NCBI GenBank assembly: GCA_037576195.1
Contig: CM075102.1
Span: 14,070,745-14,134,744 of the forward strand
DNA: 64,000 nt
Direction: 5' to 3'
Origin: Phytoseiulus persimilis
Taxonomy: Eukaryota; Arthropoda; Arachnida; Mesostigmata; Phytoseiidae
Part shown: in pieces, positions 22,701-32,437 of the stretch
Numbering within the stretch: the stretch's first letter is position 1
Layout: each line of letters opens with the position of its first letter
Made by a program: the position numbers and the translations under genes
Notes under the pieces: model-generated
Database searches by the model: none
Told to the model about the DNA's origin: nothing
What the model saw: only the letters and a program-made list of their open reading frames with translations

Positions 22701-23730
22701 CTTCCGTGCAAGGAAGAAATCTGACCCAAGTTTTGCCACGAGTAGAGCGAACCTCGCAAGAGCTGATGGTCTAATCTGAGTTCAACCTGGTGCCGAGTGG
22801 CTTTTTCCTGCCACGGATAGATTACGGCCGCTCAGATCCGTGATGAAAAAAGACTCATTTTGCGGCCCAGGTTAGTCTAAACAAGTTTGAGGGCTCAGAC
22901 TGCTCCAGCGATCCATTTTGCTGAAGCCCTTGAGACGTTCCCAGCAGTCGTGAATGCCTTTGTTACCTCTGAAACAGGAGCATCGCTCGCTCCCTCTGGC
23001 ATGCCATCCTTGCATTCTGCTCTGTCAGCTCGAGAAGTTTCAGACTCCATCTCGCCCTCTCGGAATACACATCAGACCAGAGATACAGAGCTCAGAAACA
23101 GAGCTTTGTTATTGGAAACCAAAGACACCGGGAAAGCTCGGAATGTCGGGAGATAACAGTTCGTGAAAGACCTTGAAGGACCCTCACGACCTTCGAAATG
23201 GATTCATCTAGAGACCACGAGTTGATCGAACCAGGGAGCAAACGCATGCTGAATTGCTGATGACAACCGCTTGGGAACCGAGTTCTTCCGTGCCACTCCA
23301 AGTTTTCCTTTGACTTCAAGGTTTCTGAGAAAACCGGGCATCCGAAAGCGTGGGATTTCCCCAGAGGTCGAAAAAGCCGTTAATCTCGATAAAGGGCAGA
23401 TAACTAGAAACAATGGGATGAATTCTCGTCCAGCAGAGCGGTTTCCAAAGAATCCCTCAGAGGCTGATAATATTCAAATGTTTCCGATCTTTCGCCGGAG
23501 CGGCGGTCTCTAACGGTCTCGAATCTCATCTCGTTTCAGAAAAACAGAGTCTCTTCTCGTAAGCATCCTAACTATCTCGGCCCTCGAGCGTCAGGCGGGA
23601 GGTTAGACCTCTGCCAACTGATTGCTGAGCAAAGGGGGTTCCCGCTCTGTTTCACTTCGTTCTCGGAACGCGACAGTTGAAACTGTTAAGACCCCTCACA
23701 CCGGCTCAGAAACCCTCGCCAACAACCTGC

Positions 23731-23736
23731 TTAAAA
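23731..23736 (+). promoter_or_regulatory. TATA-like box, family copy IV
   Basis: TTAAAA in the conserved promoter block, 72 bases upstream of the ATG at 23808. Confidence 0.55.
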
Positions 23737-23807
23737 CCAGATCCTCTCAGAGCATTCATCATTCATCTTCGAAACGTCTTCTGCTTAGCTGCGAACATCT
23801 CCGAACA

Positions 23808-24278
23808 ATGTCTGCGCTTCAGAGCAACGTGCACGTCGTCGGCCGGCCGGGAGGCCATGCGAGAAGCTCAGAATCATCGCCGCCGAGGTCAGCGTCGCCT
23901 CCGTTCGTGGAGCCGAACGGTTCGAGTGCGCCCTGGGAGCCATTACCCAGAGGGGCTCCGAGTGGAGAATCCACTCTTCGTGAAAGCTCGGGGGAGGGTA
24001 GTGTCGACCCACGTCTGGCCCCCGGATACGAGTACAGCTTGCGGAAGAGGCGCTTCAGAGCTCTGGTGAAGTCCTGGAGCCGAGCTCCGCAAGGTGTGGC
24101 CTACTTCAACGTAGGACCCTTCGCTCTCCGGCCACCGTTCCATGCTGTGTGGGGAGAGCCGCCCTCTTCGAAGGAGGACGTGGGCGAAACCTCACGCCCC
24201 TCCGACTCTGTTGTCTCGGAGGAGGACCGGGAAACCCTGGGCCTCCAACGACTCATCGTCTCGGAGCACGAAGAGTGA
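23808..24278 (+). CDS. orphan family protein, copy IV (156 aa)
   Basis: The longest direct member. It starts MSALQSNVHVVGRPGG, has the core VDPRLAPGYEYSLRKRRF and YFNVGPFALRPPFHAVW, then EDVGETSRPSDSVV before the acidic end IVSEHEE. The ETSRP segment also occurs in copy I, where translation ends right after it. Promoter and 3' signals match the other copies (AATAAA at 24481). There is no recognised domain; the protein appears soluble, basic in the middle and acidic at the end. Confidence 0.75.
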   Translation: MSALQSNVHVVGRPGGHARSSESSPPRSASPPFVEPNGSSAPWEPLPRGAPSGESTLRESSGEGSVDPRLAPGYEYSLRKRRFRALVKSWSRAPQGVAYFNVGPFALRPPFHAVWGEPPSSKEDVGETSRPSDSVVSEEDRETLGLQRLIVSEHEE

Positions 24279-24480
24279 CGGGGTCGGGAGTCTTGAGTGG
24301 GTGAGGTACCGTCCTTGCTCTCCAGGCTCTCAACCGGAGAATCTGACTAACGACACCGAAATGCCACCGCACGGTGTCCTGGACTCTCGGCGCTGCTTCC
24401 TCTCCGGGGTCGAGGAACGCCTCCCTGGTGACGAGCTGGAAAAATTGGATTCCGGATAGAGATACATTTCTTTTCTCTTG

Positions 24481-24486
24481 AATAAA
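24481..24486 (+). terminator. poly(A) signal, family copy IV
   Basis: AATAAA in the conserved 3' segment of the duplicated gene, about 200 bases after the stop. Confidence 0.55.
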
Positions 24487-25020
24487 GAAGTTGTTTTCTG
24501 CCGAACATAGTATATTTCTTCAGTTGCGAAGCTACAGAGCTCTGAGCTGTTCCTGATGTCAGAGCTTCGAGTGGTTCAAGGAATTCAAAGACTCATGACA
24601 CTGAGCTGCAGGTCAGACACTCGAACGCAGGGAAAACCCGCCGCTGAGATTTGGCATTCTCTCCAGCTTACTTGAATAAATGGAAATTACGGCAACGATT
24701 CAATCTCATCATGTCCATTCATAATTGCATCACATTTGGTGTACGTGAGACGATAGACACGCACGTGCAAGATCGGAAGCGTGGAAGAACAGTTGCTCGG
24801 TTGAGGCGGACGCCAGAGACTGACACATTTACATTCCGAGAGCATCGTGCTTCGAGCTCCTGTTCTCGTCGATATTCCGTCAGAGCAGGGAGTGGCGAGA
24901 ACTCGGCTAGTCACCATATTCATTGCGGAGATCGATCCTCAAGTGAATCAGGGGAGTGTTGGGTGGGAGTTTCGAAAGGGAGCTGATGATAAGAAACCGG
25001 TGCTGCTCACGGTAGAGAAT

Positions 25021-26486
25021 AATTGAACTCTTTTCATTCGAGCATACGTGTATCGGTGCACGTCAATGGAATATGGTTCACTTTGTCAATCTGAATGGTA
25101 TTGAGGTAATCGCGAAACCCTACCAGGGCAGGAACTTGATCCCGGAATCCCGGCTCGCTATTCATTGTTTAATGCGGGAAGTTGATCCCCGAACGTCTCG
25201 TCGGTCAAATCTGGCAATTGCAAGTATATTCATGAAGATTCTTCTTTCGATCGCGATAGAGCTTCCCGATGCCGTCTTCGGGATCCCGCCTCCGGGTCGT
25301 ATCACTTTGACCTGACCATCGTGGGTTGTTCTCCTGACTGACGAAGCATACACAAACTTAGGAAGAGTGGTAAGCTCATAGAGCTTTGCAAAGATGTCAG
25401 CCTCTGGTACAACGAGAGACCTGATATTTCCATTTCTCCTCTGACTCCTCGAACACCTTTTGCAAAGAGCGATTCAAGCTAGGAAGGGACACCCCTTCAC
25501 TCGTTGTCAAGAAGCAAACTCGAGGAAAGTGCGAGAAATGTTTCCTTGAGGGTGGCGTTCGAAAGAACCATTCCGGCGCTTATGCTTCAAGGACGCACGT
25601 GTCGGTGAAACGTTGCGTTTGTTCTCCGGAGCTGTCTCGTCGCCTCCCCAGGGATGTGTATTACTATCGCATGGTCCCGCAGATCCCGTTGTCTCACGCT
25701 TCCCCGAACGAGGACGGCAGGTGGTTGGGAAGGACCTCGCCGTCTTTCTGATTCTCCGCAGAAAAATGCTCATCACGCAGCGACAATGTCCGAACTTGGA
25801 TCTGTACGTGTGCCTGATGACACTGATGCGGACCGCGAGTACAGCAAAGCGTGGAGTTCAGTGACCTTCTGATCTAAGAAGTTTCCAAAGCTTCAGACTT
25901 TAAGAATAATATCGGTGTTTGGTATCGTCTCGTTAGTTTTTATCGATTGAAGATGACTGTCAACTGATCCGTTTCTTCGTCTCGGGAGCCAGGTATCACA
26001 GGTACCCCCGGGAACTCCCTCGCGGACCCTCGTTGTTGTTGACCTATGCGATAAGGCTGAGCGTCCAGATATCTCTGATTTGGATCTGAATCCTGACTCG
26101 GTTCGACGAAGTTCGGCTCGCGGGATCTTATCGAGACTCGGTGCTCTCCATGCAGGATTCGGAGTCTACTCGTTCGGAGTCAAAGTACACTCCGCTCAGT
26201 GATGAGGACATACTAATCTAAGGAACACGATCTGAAGATGGAGCCGGGGAACACTAGATTTCGTTGTATAAACGCAAGAATATAATCTTCTCGCCGACTT
26301 ATCACGAGATCCTTGCTTTAATTCCGAGTGTGACTCTCCCAATTGATTCTCGGAGGCTTATCGATCGGTTCGAACATGGATCCGAAACTTTATCTCTCCA
26401 TGAATCCGATCTGATGAGGAACCGGACTCCGACCGCAATCGGGAGGGCGACTTCTTCCCCGGCAGACGCTCTCCATCCTGATTCCC
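25021..26486. other. no gene recognised
   Basis: Past the end of unit IV. Open stretches near 25073-25315 and 25613-25864 have no domain, no partner exons and no copies elsewhere. They overlap equally open frames on the other strand. Confidence 0.4.
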
Positions 26487-26493
26487 TTTAAAA
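26487..26493 (+). promoter_or_regulatory. TATA-like box of the two-exon orphan gene
   Basis: TTTAAAA, about 100 bases upstream of the ATG at 26591. GTGCATTC, about 25 bases downstream, could be the initiator. Confidence 0.5.
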
Positions 26494-26590
26494 GCGCGGT
26501 CGTACACGGATCGTGCATTCGAACGGAACGACGCTCGCTGGAATCATAAATTTCATCGGAAACCAAGCAGTTTCAGAAAAAATCCCGAAG

Positions 26591-27136
26591 ATGCCGTCCC
26601 GGGAACAAGATCAGAGGTGAGTCTTATTCGTGCTCAAGCTTCTTGAGATTATTCACTTTACCCGAACGATTAGAAATCGTCGTCCGTTCGTCCGACTTGG
26701 AGTGCGCGCGGATAGAGAAGACTGCTACATTCTCCTGGTGATTCCTTTCAGAACTTGCCGAGAAAACGAGGGATCGCGGCCCCTCGCGGAGGACAAATCG
26801 CAGACCATCGAGCTCGATAGGTCGGGCGCGACCGGCAAGCCGTATGGAATATTTGAGTGGTTAATGAAATGGGCTCTCGATTGTCTGAGGAGGATATCGA
26901 CGGGGCTAACGGTGCGCGAGGATCCCCAGGAGAATCCGCCACCGTCTCCCAGCAGTGATACCGATAGCTGCGAACTCCGGGCGAGAGAATTGGCTTTCGA
27001 AAAACTGGCCGAAGAGATCCGCGCTTCGAATGAAGCAGCAGAGGAGATAAAACTCTCTTACTTGCGATTATTCGAGAAGCGAGACCCCTATCCGTTCTTG
27101 ACCGATTTGCTCGACGAGAAGAATGTCGTCTGGTGA
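26591..27136 (+). CDS. orphan two-exon gene (137 aa)
   Basis: Exon 1 (26591-26616) encodes MPSREQDQR up to a GTGAGT donor. Exon 2 starts at 26752 after an acceptor CTGGTGATTCCTTTCAG and runs in phase to the stop at 27136, giving 137 residues. The protein has a short amphipathic or hydrophobic stretch (IFEWLMKWALDCL, about 42-54), a Pro/Ser-rich acidic linker, then a charged helix-like C-terminus with RARELAFEKLAEEIRAS and FLTDLLDEKNVVW. A TATA box, a phase-consistent intron and AATAAA at 27354 make a complete small gene. I do not recognise the family. No signal peptide is evident. Confidence 0.55.
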
Positions 27137-27353
27137 GAGCCATGCTCCGCGAATGATGATGAAGGTTGAGACTGAGATGAAGCCTCTGGAGCCCTGTGTA
27201 CGGGCTGGGAAGGGCGATATTCCCTTGATAAACATCTTCCCCACTGGTTGATGAGTGGTCATAACGATCACATGTGGATGATCTCAGGAAGAGAACGCAT
27301 TGAATCACATGATCAAAGATAGATAGACTCTGTATAGACTCCGAGCGATTGTG

Positions 27354-27359
27354 AATAAA
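27354..27359 (+). terminator. poly(A) signal of the two-exon orphan gene
   Basis: AATAAA about 220 bases after the stop codon at 27136. Confidence 0.5.
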
Positions 27360-27589
27360 AATAGTTTGGCCACTAGAGCTACCTTGAAGTGTGACTCGAA
27401 CAAGCGCGTTATTGGACCACGCGGTGAAACTGAATTCCACAAGACCAGTGTTGGAAATGTGGATACACGAATCGATTCTCCGATGTCTCCGGCGAATCCG
27501 ATGTCCTCGTCGTAGTGATATCGTCGTAATCGAGCATCCAGGAACCGAGAAGGGACCTGTGGGACTCCGAATAGTTTTGAGGATCCTGA

Positions 27590-28690
27590 TCGATGGAGGA
27601 TTTCAGGACGAGACATCAGAGACGGCGGGCTGAGACAGCGAAGTCATCTTCGAGGATATAGTCGAAAACTCTCTTGAAACTCTCGGACTTTCGAAGGACT
27701 TCTAAAAATTGGACTTCTCGCGTGGCCGAACTGTTGTCCGCAGTTATCGGAGATCTCTTTGCTCCTCCTCTGCGTTACTGAAATACTCTCGCCCATTGTG
27801 ATGGGAAGACGAGGGAACTACCCATATGTTCGGGTTCTCAGAGAAGTTCTGAATCACGTCCGGAGACCTCAGGAGCGCAATACCGAGGGCAGGCCGGAGG
27901 AAGCAAAGGCGGTGGGCGTTAAACCTGAAGCTCACACGGTAATCAAGCTCCCCCTCCTCCAGCTATGCTAACCAGAATCCACTCGGGTTTCTGTTAGGGA
28001 CTCGGGAGCCATCTCCACCGACGGAAGCTCGGAGAATGCGACTTGCGGTTCGTCGTTTCCCACTCCATTCATCGGCAGTTTCCTATAACTTGATCTCTCG
28101 AAATCACGGGCCACATGGTGAATTCGTTACGATCCCTGCAGACTGCATTGTTCCGCAGAATGCATATAGCTATCCCGTCCCAAGTTTATCAGGTAACAAT
28201 CTCGAATTCGATTGATGAAGGATTTCAGGACGAGAGATCAGGGACGGTAGGCTGGGACAGCGGAGTCATCTCCGAGAATATAGACGGGACGAGCCCGAGG
28301 ACTCTCGGAAAATCGGAGTTCTCGCGAGATTAGCTGTTGTCCGCAGTAATCGAAGGTCTCTCCGTCCTCTTCTGCGTTAGCGAAGTACTCAAGCCCGCCG
28401 TGATATTATAGAAAGACAACGGAACTACCTATATGTTCGGATTATCAGAGAAGTTCTGAATTACGTGTGGAGACCTCAGGCCTGACACCAGAATGCGACT
28501 TGCGGCCCGTAGTTTCCATCTCCATTCATCGGCATTGTCAACAACTTGGATCTCTCGAATGACGGCCAACCTAGAACTGTTACCATGCTTTGTTCGTCAC
28601 GATCCGTGCAGACTGCATTTTCCCGCAGAATGCGTATAGCAATCCCATCCCGAGTTCATCAGCTAACAATCTCAACCACTCTGTGTATTT
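27590..28690 (+). repeat. local tandem duplication (about 620 and 480 bp copies)
   Basis: 27590-28212 and 28213-28690 share three blocks in the same order: GGATTTCAGGACGAGA... with a later GAGAAGTTCTGAAT, then GAATGCGACTTGCGG with CTCCATTCATCGGCA, then GCAGACTGCATT with CCGCAGAATGC. Divergence is higher than in the large units, roughly 15-20 per cent by eye. The second copy is shorter between blocks. The last block is open in one frame (FVTI.ADCI.PQNAYS) in both copies and could be an old exon, but no gene is recognised. Confidence 0.7.
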
Positions 28691-30000
28691 CCGGCGTTTG
28701 CCTGTTAGCCTGACTCTTTCGAGACCGGAGATTCCCATTTCGCTTTTTTCAAGCAGGTTCTCCAAGGGAAGAGTTGCATCTCTCGCGAAGCCTCTCATTC
28801 CGTTTACAAGAGACTGTTTTGACTCAATCAGTAAGGCGCTGCGTCACTTGTGCCCGCTGCGAACAGGTATTTCTCCAACGAGCGAATTCCCCCACTATCT
28901 CTGCGGATTGCTCCAGGTCGGAACATCTCTCAAACTTGCGACTTGGCCCCTGCGGATCACTACTTGCATAACCGCCGCGGAGCTTACCGAAGGAGGGGAC
29001 TCCATAGCTCGCACGAGGATTCGCTTCGGAACTCCTCGAGCGCTACGATTAAACAGAGGACCAACGGTAGCGGCATGTCCAGACGAGGGCAATCTAACGG
29101 CTTTCCAACATCGTTATCCCGGGAGTGCGGAACAGTTCTACGCTGTTCATCTGGATGAAGTTCTTCAAACCGGCCTTGATACAGAGCAGGGGTTCTCGAA
29201 GTGGTCTATACAGACCTCCGGGGGTTGATATCATTTCCCAGGGGGTCTACAGGATTCGCGAGAAGAAATGGGGGTCGTTGAGCCGTCGGCAAGGGTACGC
29301 GCGAGAAGAAATGTCCGGGTCTCACTCTGTTTTCAACAGTTCGTTGAACCCATGATTCCGGCTATAATATTTTCGAAGACGGACGAGCAGTCTCTGCTTT
29401 GAATACTCGGGGCGGGCTGGCGGTCACAAACAGCAACTCTGACCCTAATTGGTTTGAGCGCCAACTACCGCTGGGAAGAAGGAGGAGCTCAATCTCTCAA
29501 TTCCGCAATGGTCCATTATATATGTGCATGGATCACGTACATATTCATCACTTTGGGCGATCGCGTGAAGGTCTCTCGTCCTCACATCCGGCAAAGAGGG
29601 GCTTCACTGCAGTTGTCACTATGGTTGCCAAGACTAGAACCAGGATGGCCATCGATGAGCGCCGCGATCTGAGGCTTTCCGATCACGGGTCTGGAACCAA
29701 ACTCGAAGGGTTGGTTTCACCACATCGAGTACATCTATCTCATTGAGAATGCGTACCACCGAATCGGAATTACGCTCAATAGAGATACCTTCAATCGAAT
29801 CCACGTACATCCTGAATTTCATGGATTGCGGCTCATACTAGCTGGGGGTCTGCGGCGAACTTCGATGCAGGCTCGGTGAGCATCCATATCATTGAAATGT
29901 CTGCCTGTCATCCAGAACAACCATACGCTCCGCGCTCCGGGACCAATTCACAACTCGCAGAGTCTGGAAATAGAGGGGCCTTCATTAAACCAAAGCATTG
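28691..30000. other. no complete gene recognised; possible 3' exons of the following minus-strand gene
   Basis: On the plus strand an open frame runs from the tandem repeat to 29228 without similarity to anything I know. On the minus strand two short segments look exonic: one after the acceptor CATGAAATTCAG near 29814 (MYVDSIEG), and one after CATCCTGGTTCTAG near 29637 (LATIVTTAVKPLFAG). They could be the C-terminal end of the minus-strand gene at 30297-30898. Confidence 0.3.
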
Positions 30001-30008
30001 CTGCAGAG

Positions 30009-30222
30009 CAGTGGTTCTCAAACTCCACTGACCCATCGACCCCCTAGGCGACTTCGTTGAAGTTTATGGACTGCCGTCCCCCAAGGGGTCGACCGTCGAC
30101 CCTTGATCCACCTACGTGGACGCCAAGAAGTATGGTCAAATCCACCCCGGCATCACCTCTGTAAACCGGAGATCGGTCATCGACCCCCTGGGGGTCGATA
30201 TCGACCACTTTGAGAACCACTG
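30009..30222. mobile_element. hAT-type MITE, copy 1 (214 bp)
   Basis: A non-autonomous DNA element with hAT-like terminal inverted repeats, CAGTGGTTCTCAAA at the left and TTTGAGAACCACTG at the right. The interior is palindrome-rich with several GGGGGTCGA/TCGACCCC blocks. The flanking 8-mers CTGCAGAG and CTCTGGAG match only at five positions, so this is an old or altered insertion. No transposase is encoded. It is homologous to the copies at 35364 and 43017. Confidence 0.8.
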
Positions 30223-30296
30223 CTCTGGAGCATTGAGCAGTGCACTTTCAACAGGTGGAATCATTTCAGCGATTCCTGCCCCAAGTTTTGGAGTTG

Positions 30297-30898
30297 TCAA
30301 AATCCCCCAAATAGCAGGTTCATTTGCAAATACATGTTCCTGTTGGAGTTTTCTGCCTCGTTTTGCTCTCGGCTCTCTTGAGGAGCTTCGGCTTTCGGGG
30401 GAAATGCCAAAGCGTCACCTTGAACACCCTGGGCGCTCAGCTCTGAAAAAGTGCCATGGAGCACCGCAAAATCACCTCGTTGAAACGAAGGACCAAATCC
30501 CCGACGGAAACTGATCGAGTTCATATTGATCGCAACAGTAAGACTGTTCCATTCCGCACGTACTTCTTTCACGTGTACCAAGTTTGCTACGCACTCAATA
30601 CCGCTGGAAAAATCATTCCTCACGAACTTGGTTGGAGTTGTTTGATATTTTCCGTCGGTCACTCGTATATCCTCCCTCCCATTCCTTTTAATGTGGTCCT
30701 CCAATTCCCTCTTCACCCTGATTCCTTTGAGGCATCGTGAACGCCAACTAACACAACCATTACCTTGAGAGCTGTCCCTCGCTGATTTTTTTCCAGGCCA
30801 CCGCGCTCTTCAGCACTTGGCAAGAATGGTATCAGCAGACACGCGAGCCAGTTTCCGGCTGGCTCCCATGAAGCCGTCCCAGATCCGCCGCTGTCCAT
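30297..30898 (-). CDS. possible JHBP / group-7-allergen-like protein
   Basis: Exon 1 (30764-30898) starts MDSGGSGTASWEPAG with a hydrophobic NWLACLLIPFLPSA stretch and ends at a GTAATG donor. Exon 2 starts at 30710 in phase after a 53-nt intron and reads RELEDHIKRNGREDIRV, then SSGIECVANLVHVKEVRAEW and LTVAINMNSISF, open to a stop at 30297. The order (a helix with IKRNGREDIRV, then a G-x-x-x-L-V strand, an R-V-x-x strand, and L-T-V-x-I) is the pattern of arthropod JHBP-like and Der p 7-like lipid-binding proteins, as I recall them. A donor at 30475 may instead lead to downstream exons beyond the MITE. The assignment is tentative. Confidence 0.4.
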
Positions 30899-32437
30899 TC
30901 AGAAACGGATTTCGTCTCCACCCACTCGTTGCCCCATTATCGAACCGAGAGATCAATAGATCATCATGATCAAGAGAATTTTCCCGTTTCCCAGTGAAAT
31001 TACCAGATCAGGGACGGCGCGGAATCAACACTGATCATCGATTTTGTCTTGTAATTGAAACAACGAAAGCATGATGTAGCTTCGCTTACTTCGTGCAACA
31101 TGAAAGCTAAGGAAGCTCTCGACGCGCTTGCCTCCCGCAATGGTGAGGATGAACCTGCTCGAGAACCGATTCTCGTTCCAGACGCTGAATTCAAGCGTTG
31201 AGCATTACAACATTTCCCTCAATGCACTTCAATTGGATAACTGGGCTGCTGTCTCTCCCTTCTAAACTGAGTTGCCTCCCTCGCCCCCCGTTGACTGATG
31301 GATTCGCTCAACCGTGTCCACAAGTGCTTCTCTGTTGCACACTCATATCGTTTTCGGATGCTGTCACAATGACTTTCTTCGCGGGAAACACCGTCTTCGC
31401 GAGGATAGCTATCGGACAGCTCCAGCGACGTAACTCATCACGTAATCATTGTAACTCGGTCTCCGTCCAAAGGCACCACGTCTGAGTTGGATAGCTTCCA
31501 ACTTTCTGCCGAGGGAAAGTCCACTTGGAGCGGCATACAAGGGCGAAGACTACTGAAAGAGCTGGGGGTAAACTATCTGGGTGGAATGAAAGCGGAAAAT
31601 TTGTTCACTACGACGAATCCAACCCAGCGACCGTCCTCATCCAAAAAATGCAGCCTCCGCGAGCACTTGATTCACAACGGTAAGCTCGCTCTTCTTGGAC
31701 TCCTCGCGTTTCTGCTGATTACAACGGTGTCGTCGTCGTGGCTTCCTGACAAGAGCGCCAAAACTACGGATTCATCACAAACCGCAAGTGAGTTGAATGG
31801 AGAGTTCCTTTGAAGTACCGAATTCCGTCTGACTGCGAAGAATGCCCGACAGCCGTTCCGAACCTGAGAGTTCGTGCTCATCGTAGCGTTGACGAAAAAG
31901 CTGGGTCGGCCTCTTCCCTCCTTTCGGTCCGTTGTGGATGGATTTTCGATGTATGGCACGCATGAGCAAACGGCTCCAACACTTTGCTCCCGAGCCGGCA
32001 GTCCCAGAGAGTCGTTCACTTGAGCCGAGATCATGCTGATTCGAATAAGCCCGTGAGCAGAAAACTAGGCAGCTCCTTCAGAGCACAGCAACGGGAATTT
32101 TCCGTTTCTGACTCTGTCTTCGAGATTTGCTCCTCCTCCGTACCTCAATTCGATGGATGTCCACGTGGAATAAATCTTCTCAGTGTGCCGTGACAAGAAC
32201 TGACTCTCCGTACTATGGAAAATACGGATGATACCGACGGCAGCCTGAGATATCCGATGAGTCTTCATTTAAGACTACTGGGTATTCTCCGTCTGCTCCG
32301 TATTTTCCGCATTATGGTGAATCAGGTCTGACCGCAAGCCGTGGGTGCCACACCGATGAATCCAAGTGGGTCATGCTATTTCGGCGGGTGGAATTTCGAA
32401 TTTGGAAAAGGTTTCTTATCCTGAGTTACCCTAACAG
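30899..32437. other. coding-like fragments, unassigned
   Basis: Several short open stretches look coding but cannot be joined with confidence. Around 31588-31813 (+) a stretch starting MKAENLFTTTNPTQ has a single membrane segment, LALLGLLAFLLITT, followed by a Ser/Thr-rich part and a GTGAGT donor, as expected for the first exon of a type II membrane protein. At 31099 (+) a 33-codon stretch reads MKAKEALDALASRNGED. No partner exons were identified. Confidence 0.25.

Larger units (their letters stand above)
18405..23560 (+). repeat. segmental duplication unit III with a fragment of a preceding unit
   Basis: 18405-18800 is an abridged tail of a unit: the AACGTCTCCAAGCG segment joins directly to GGGAGCAAACGCATGCTGA, omitting about 700 bases found in the other copies. 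From 18801 the full unit follows, collinear with unit II, carrying a family gene at 19095 and the usual downstream landmarks to 23560. Confidence 0.85.
23561..25020 (+). repeat. segmental duplication unit IV, truncated
   Basis: Begins with ACTATCTCGGCCCTCGAGCG, keeps the promoter and family gene, and follows the other units to about 25020. There it leaves the alignment within the GTCACCGTAGAGTATTAT region. Small deletions and an insertion of about 55 bases near 24790 make it the most altered of the direct copies downstream of the gene. Confidence 0.8.

Noticed and set aside
28590-29228. 212-codon plus-strand ORF
   Set aside because: It starts at a non-ATG codon inside a tandem repeat. No domain or splice partners were found and other frames are comparably open.
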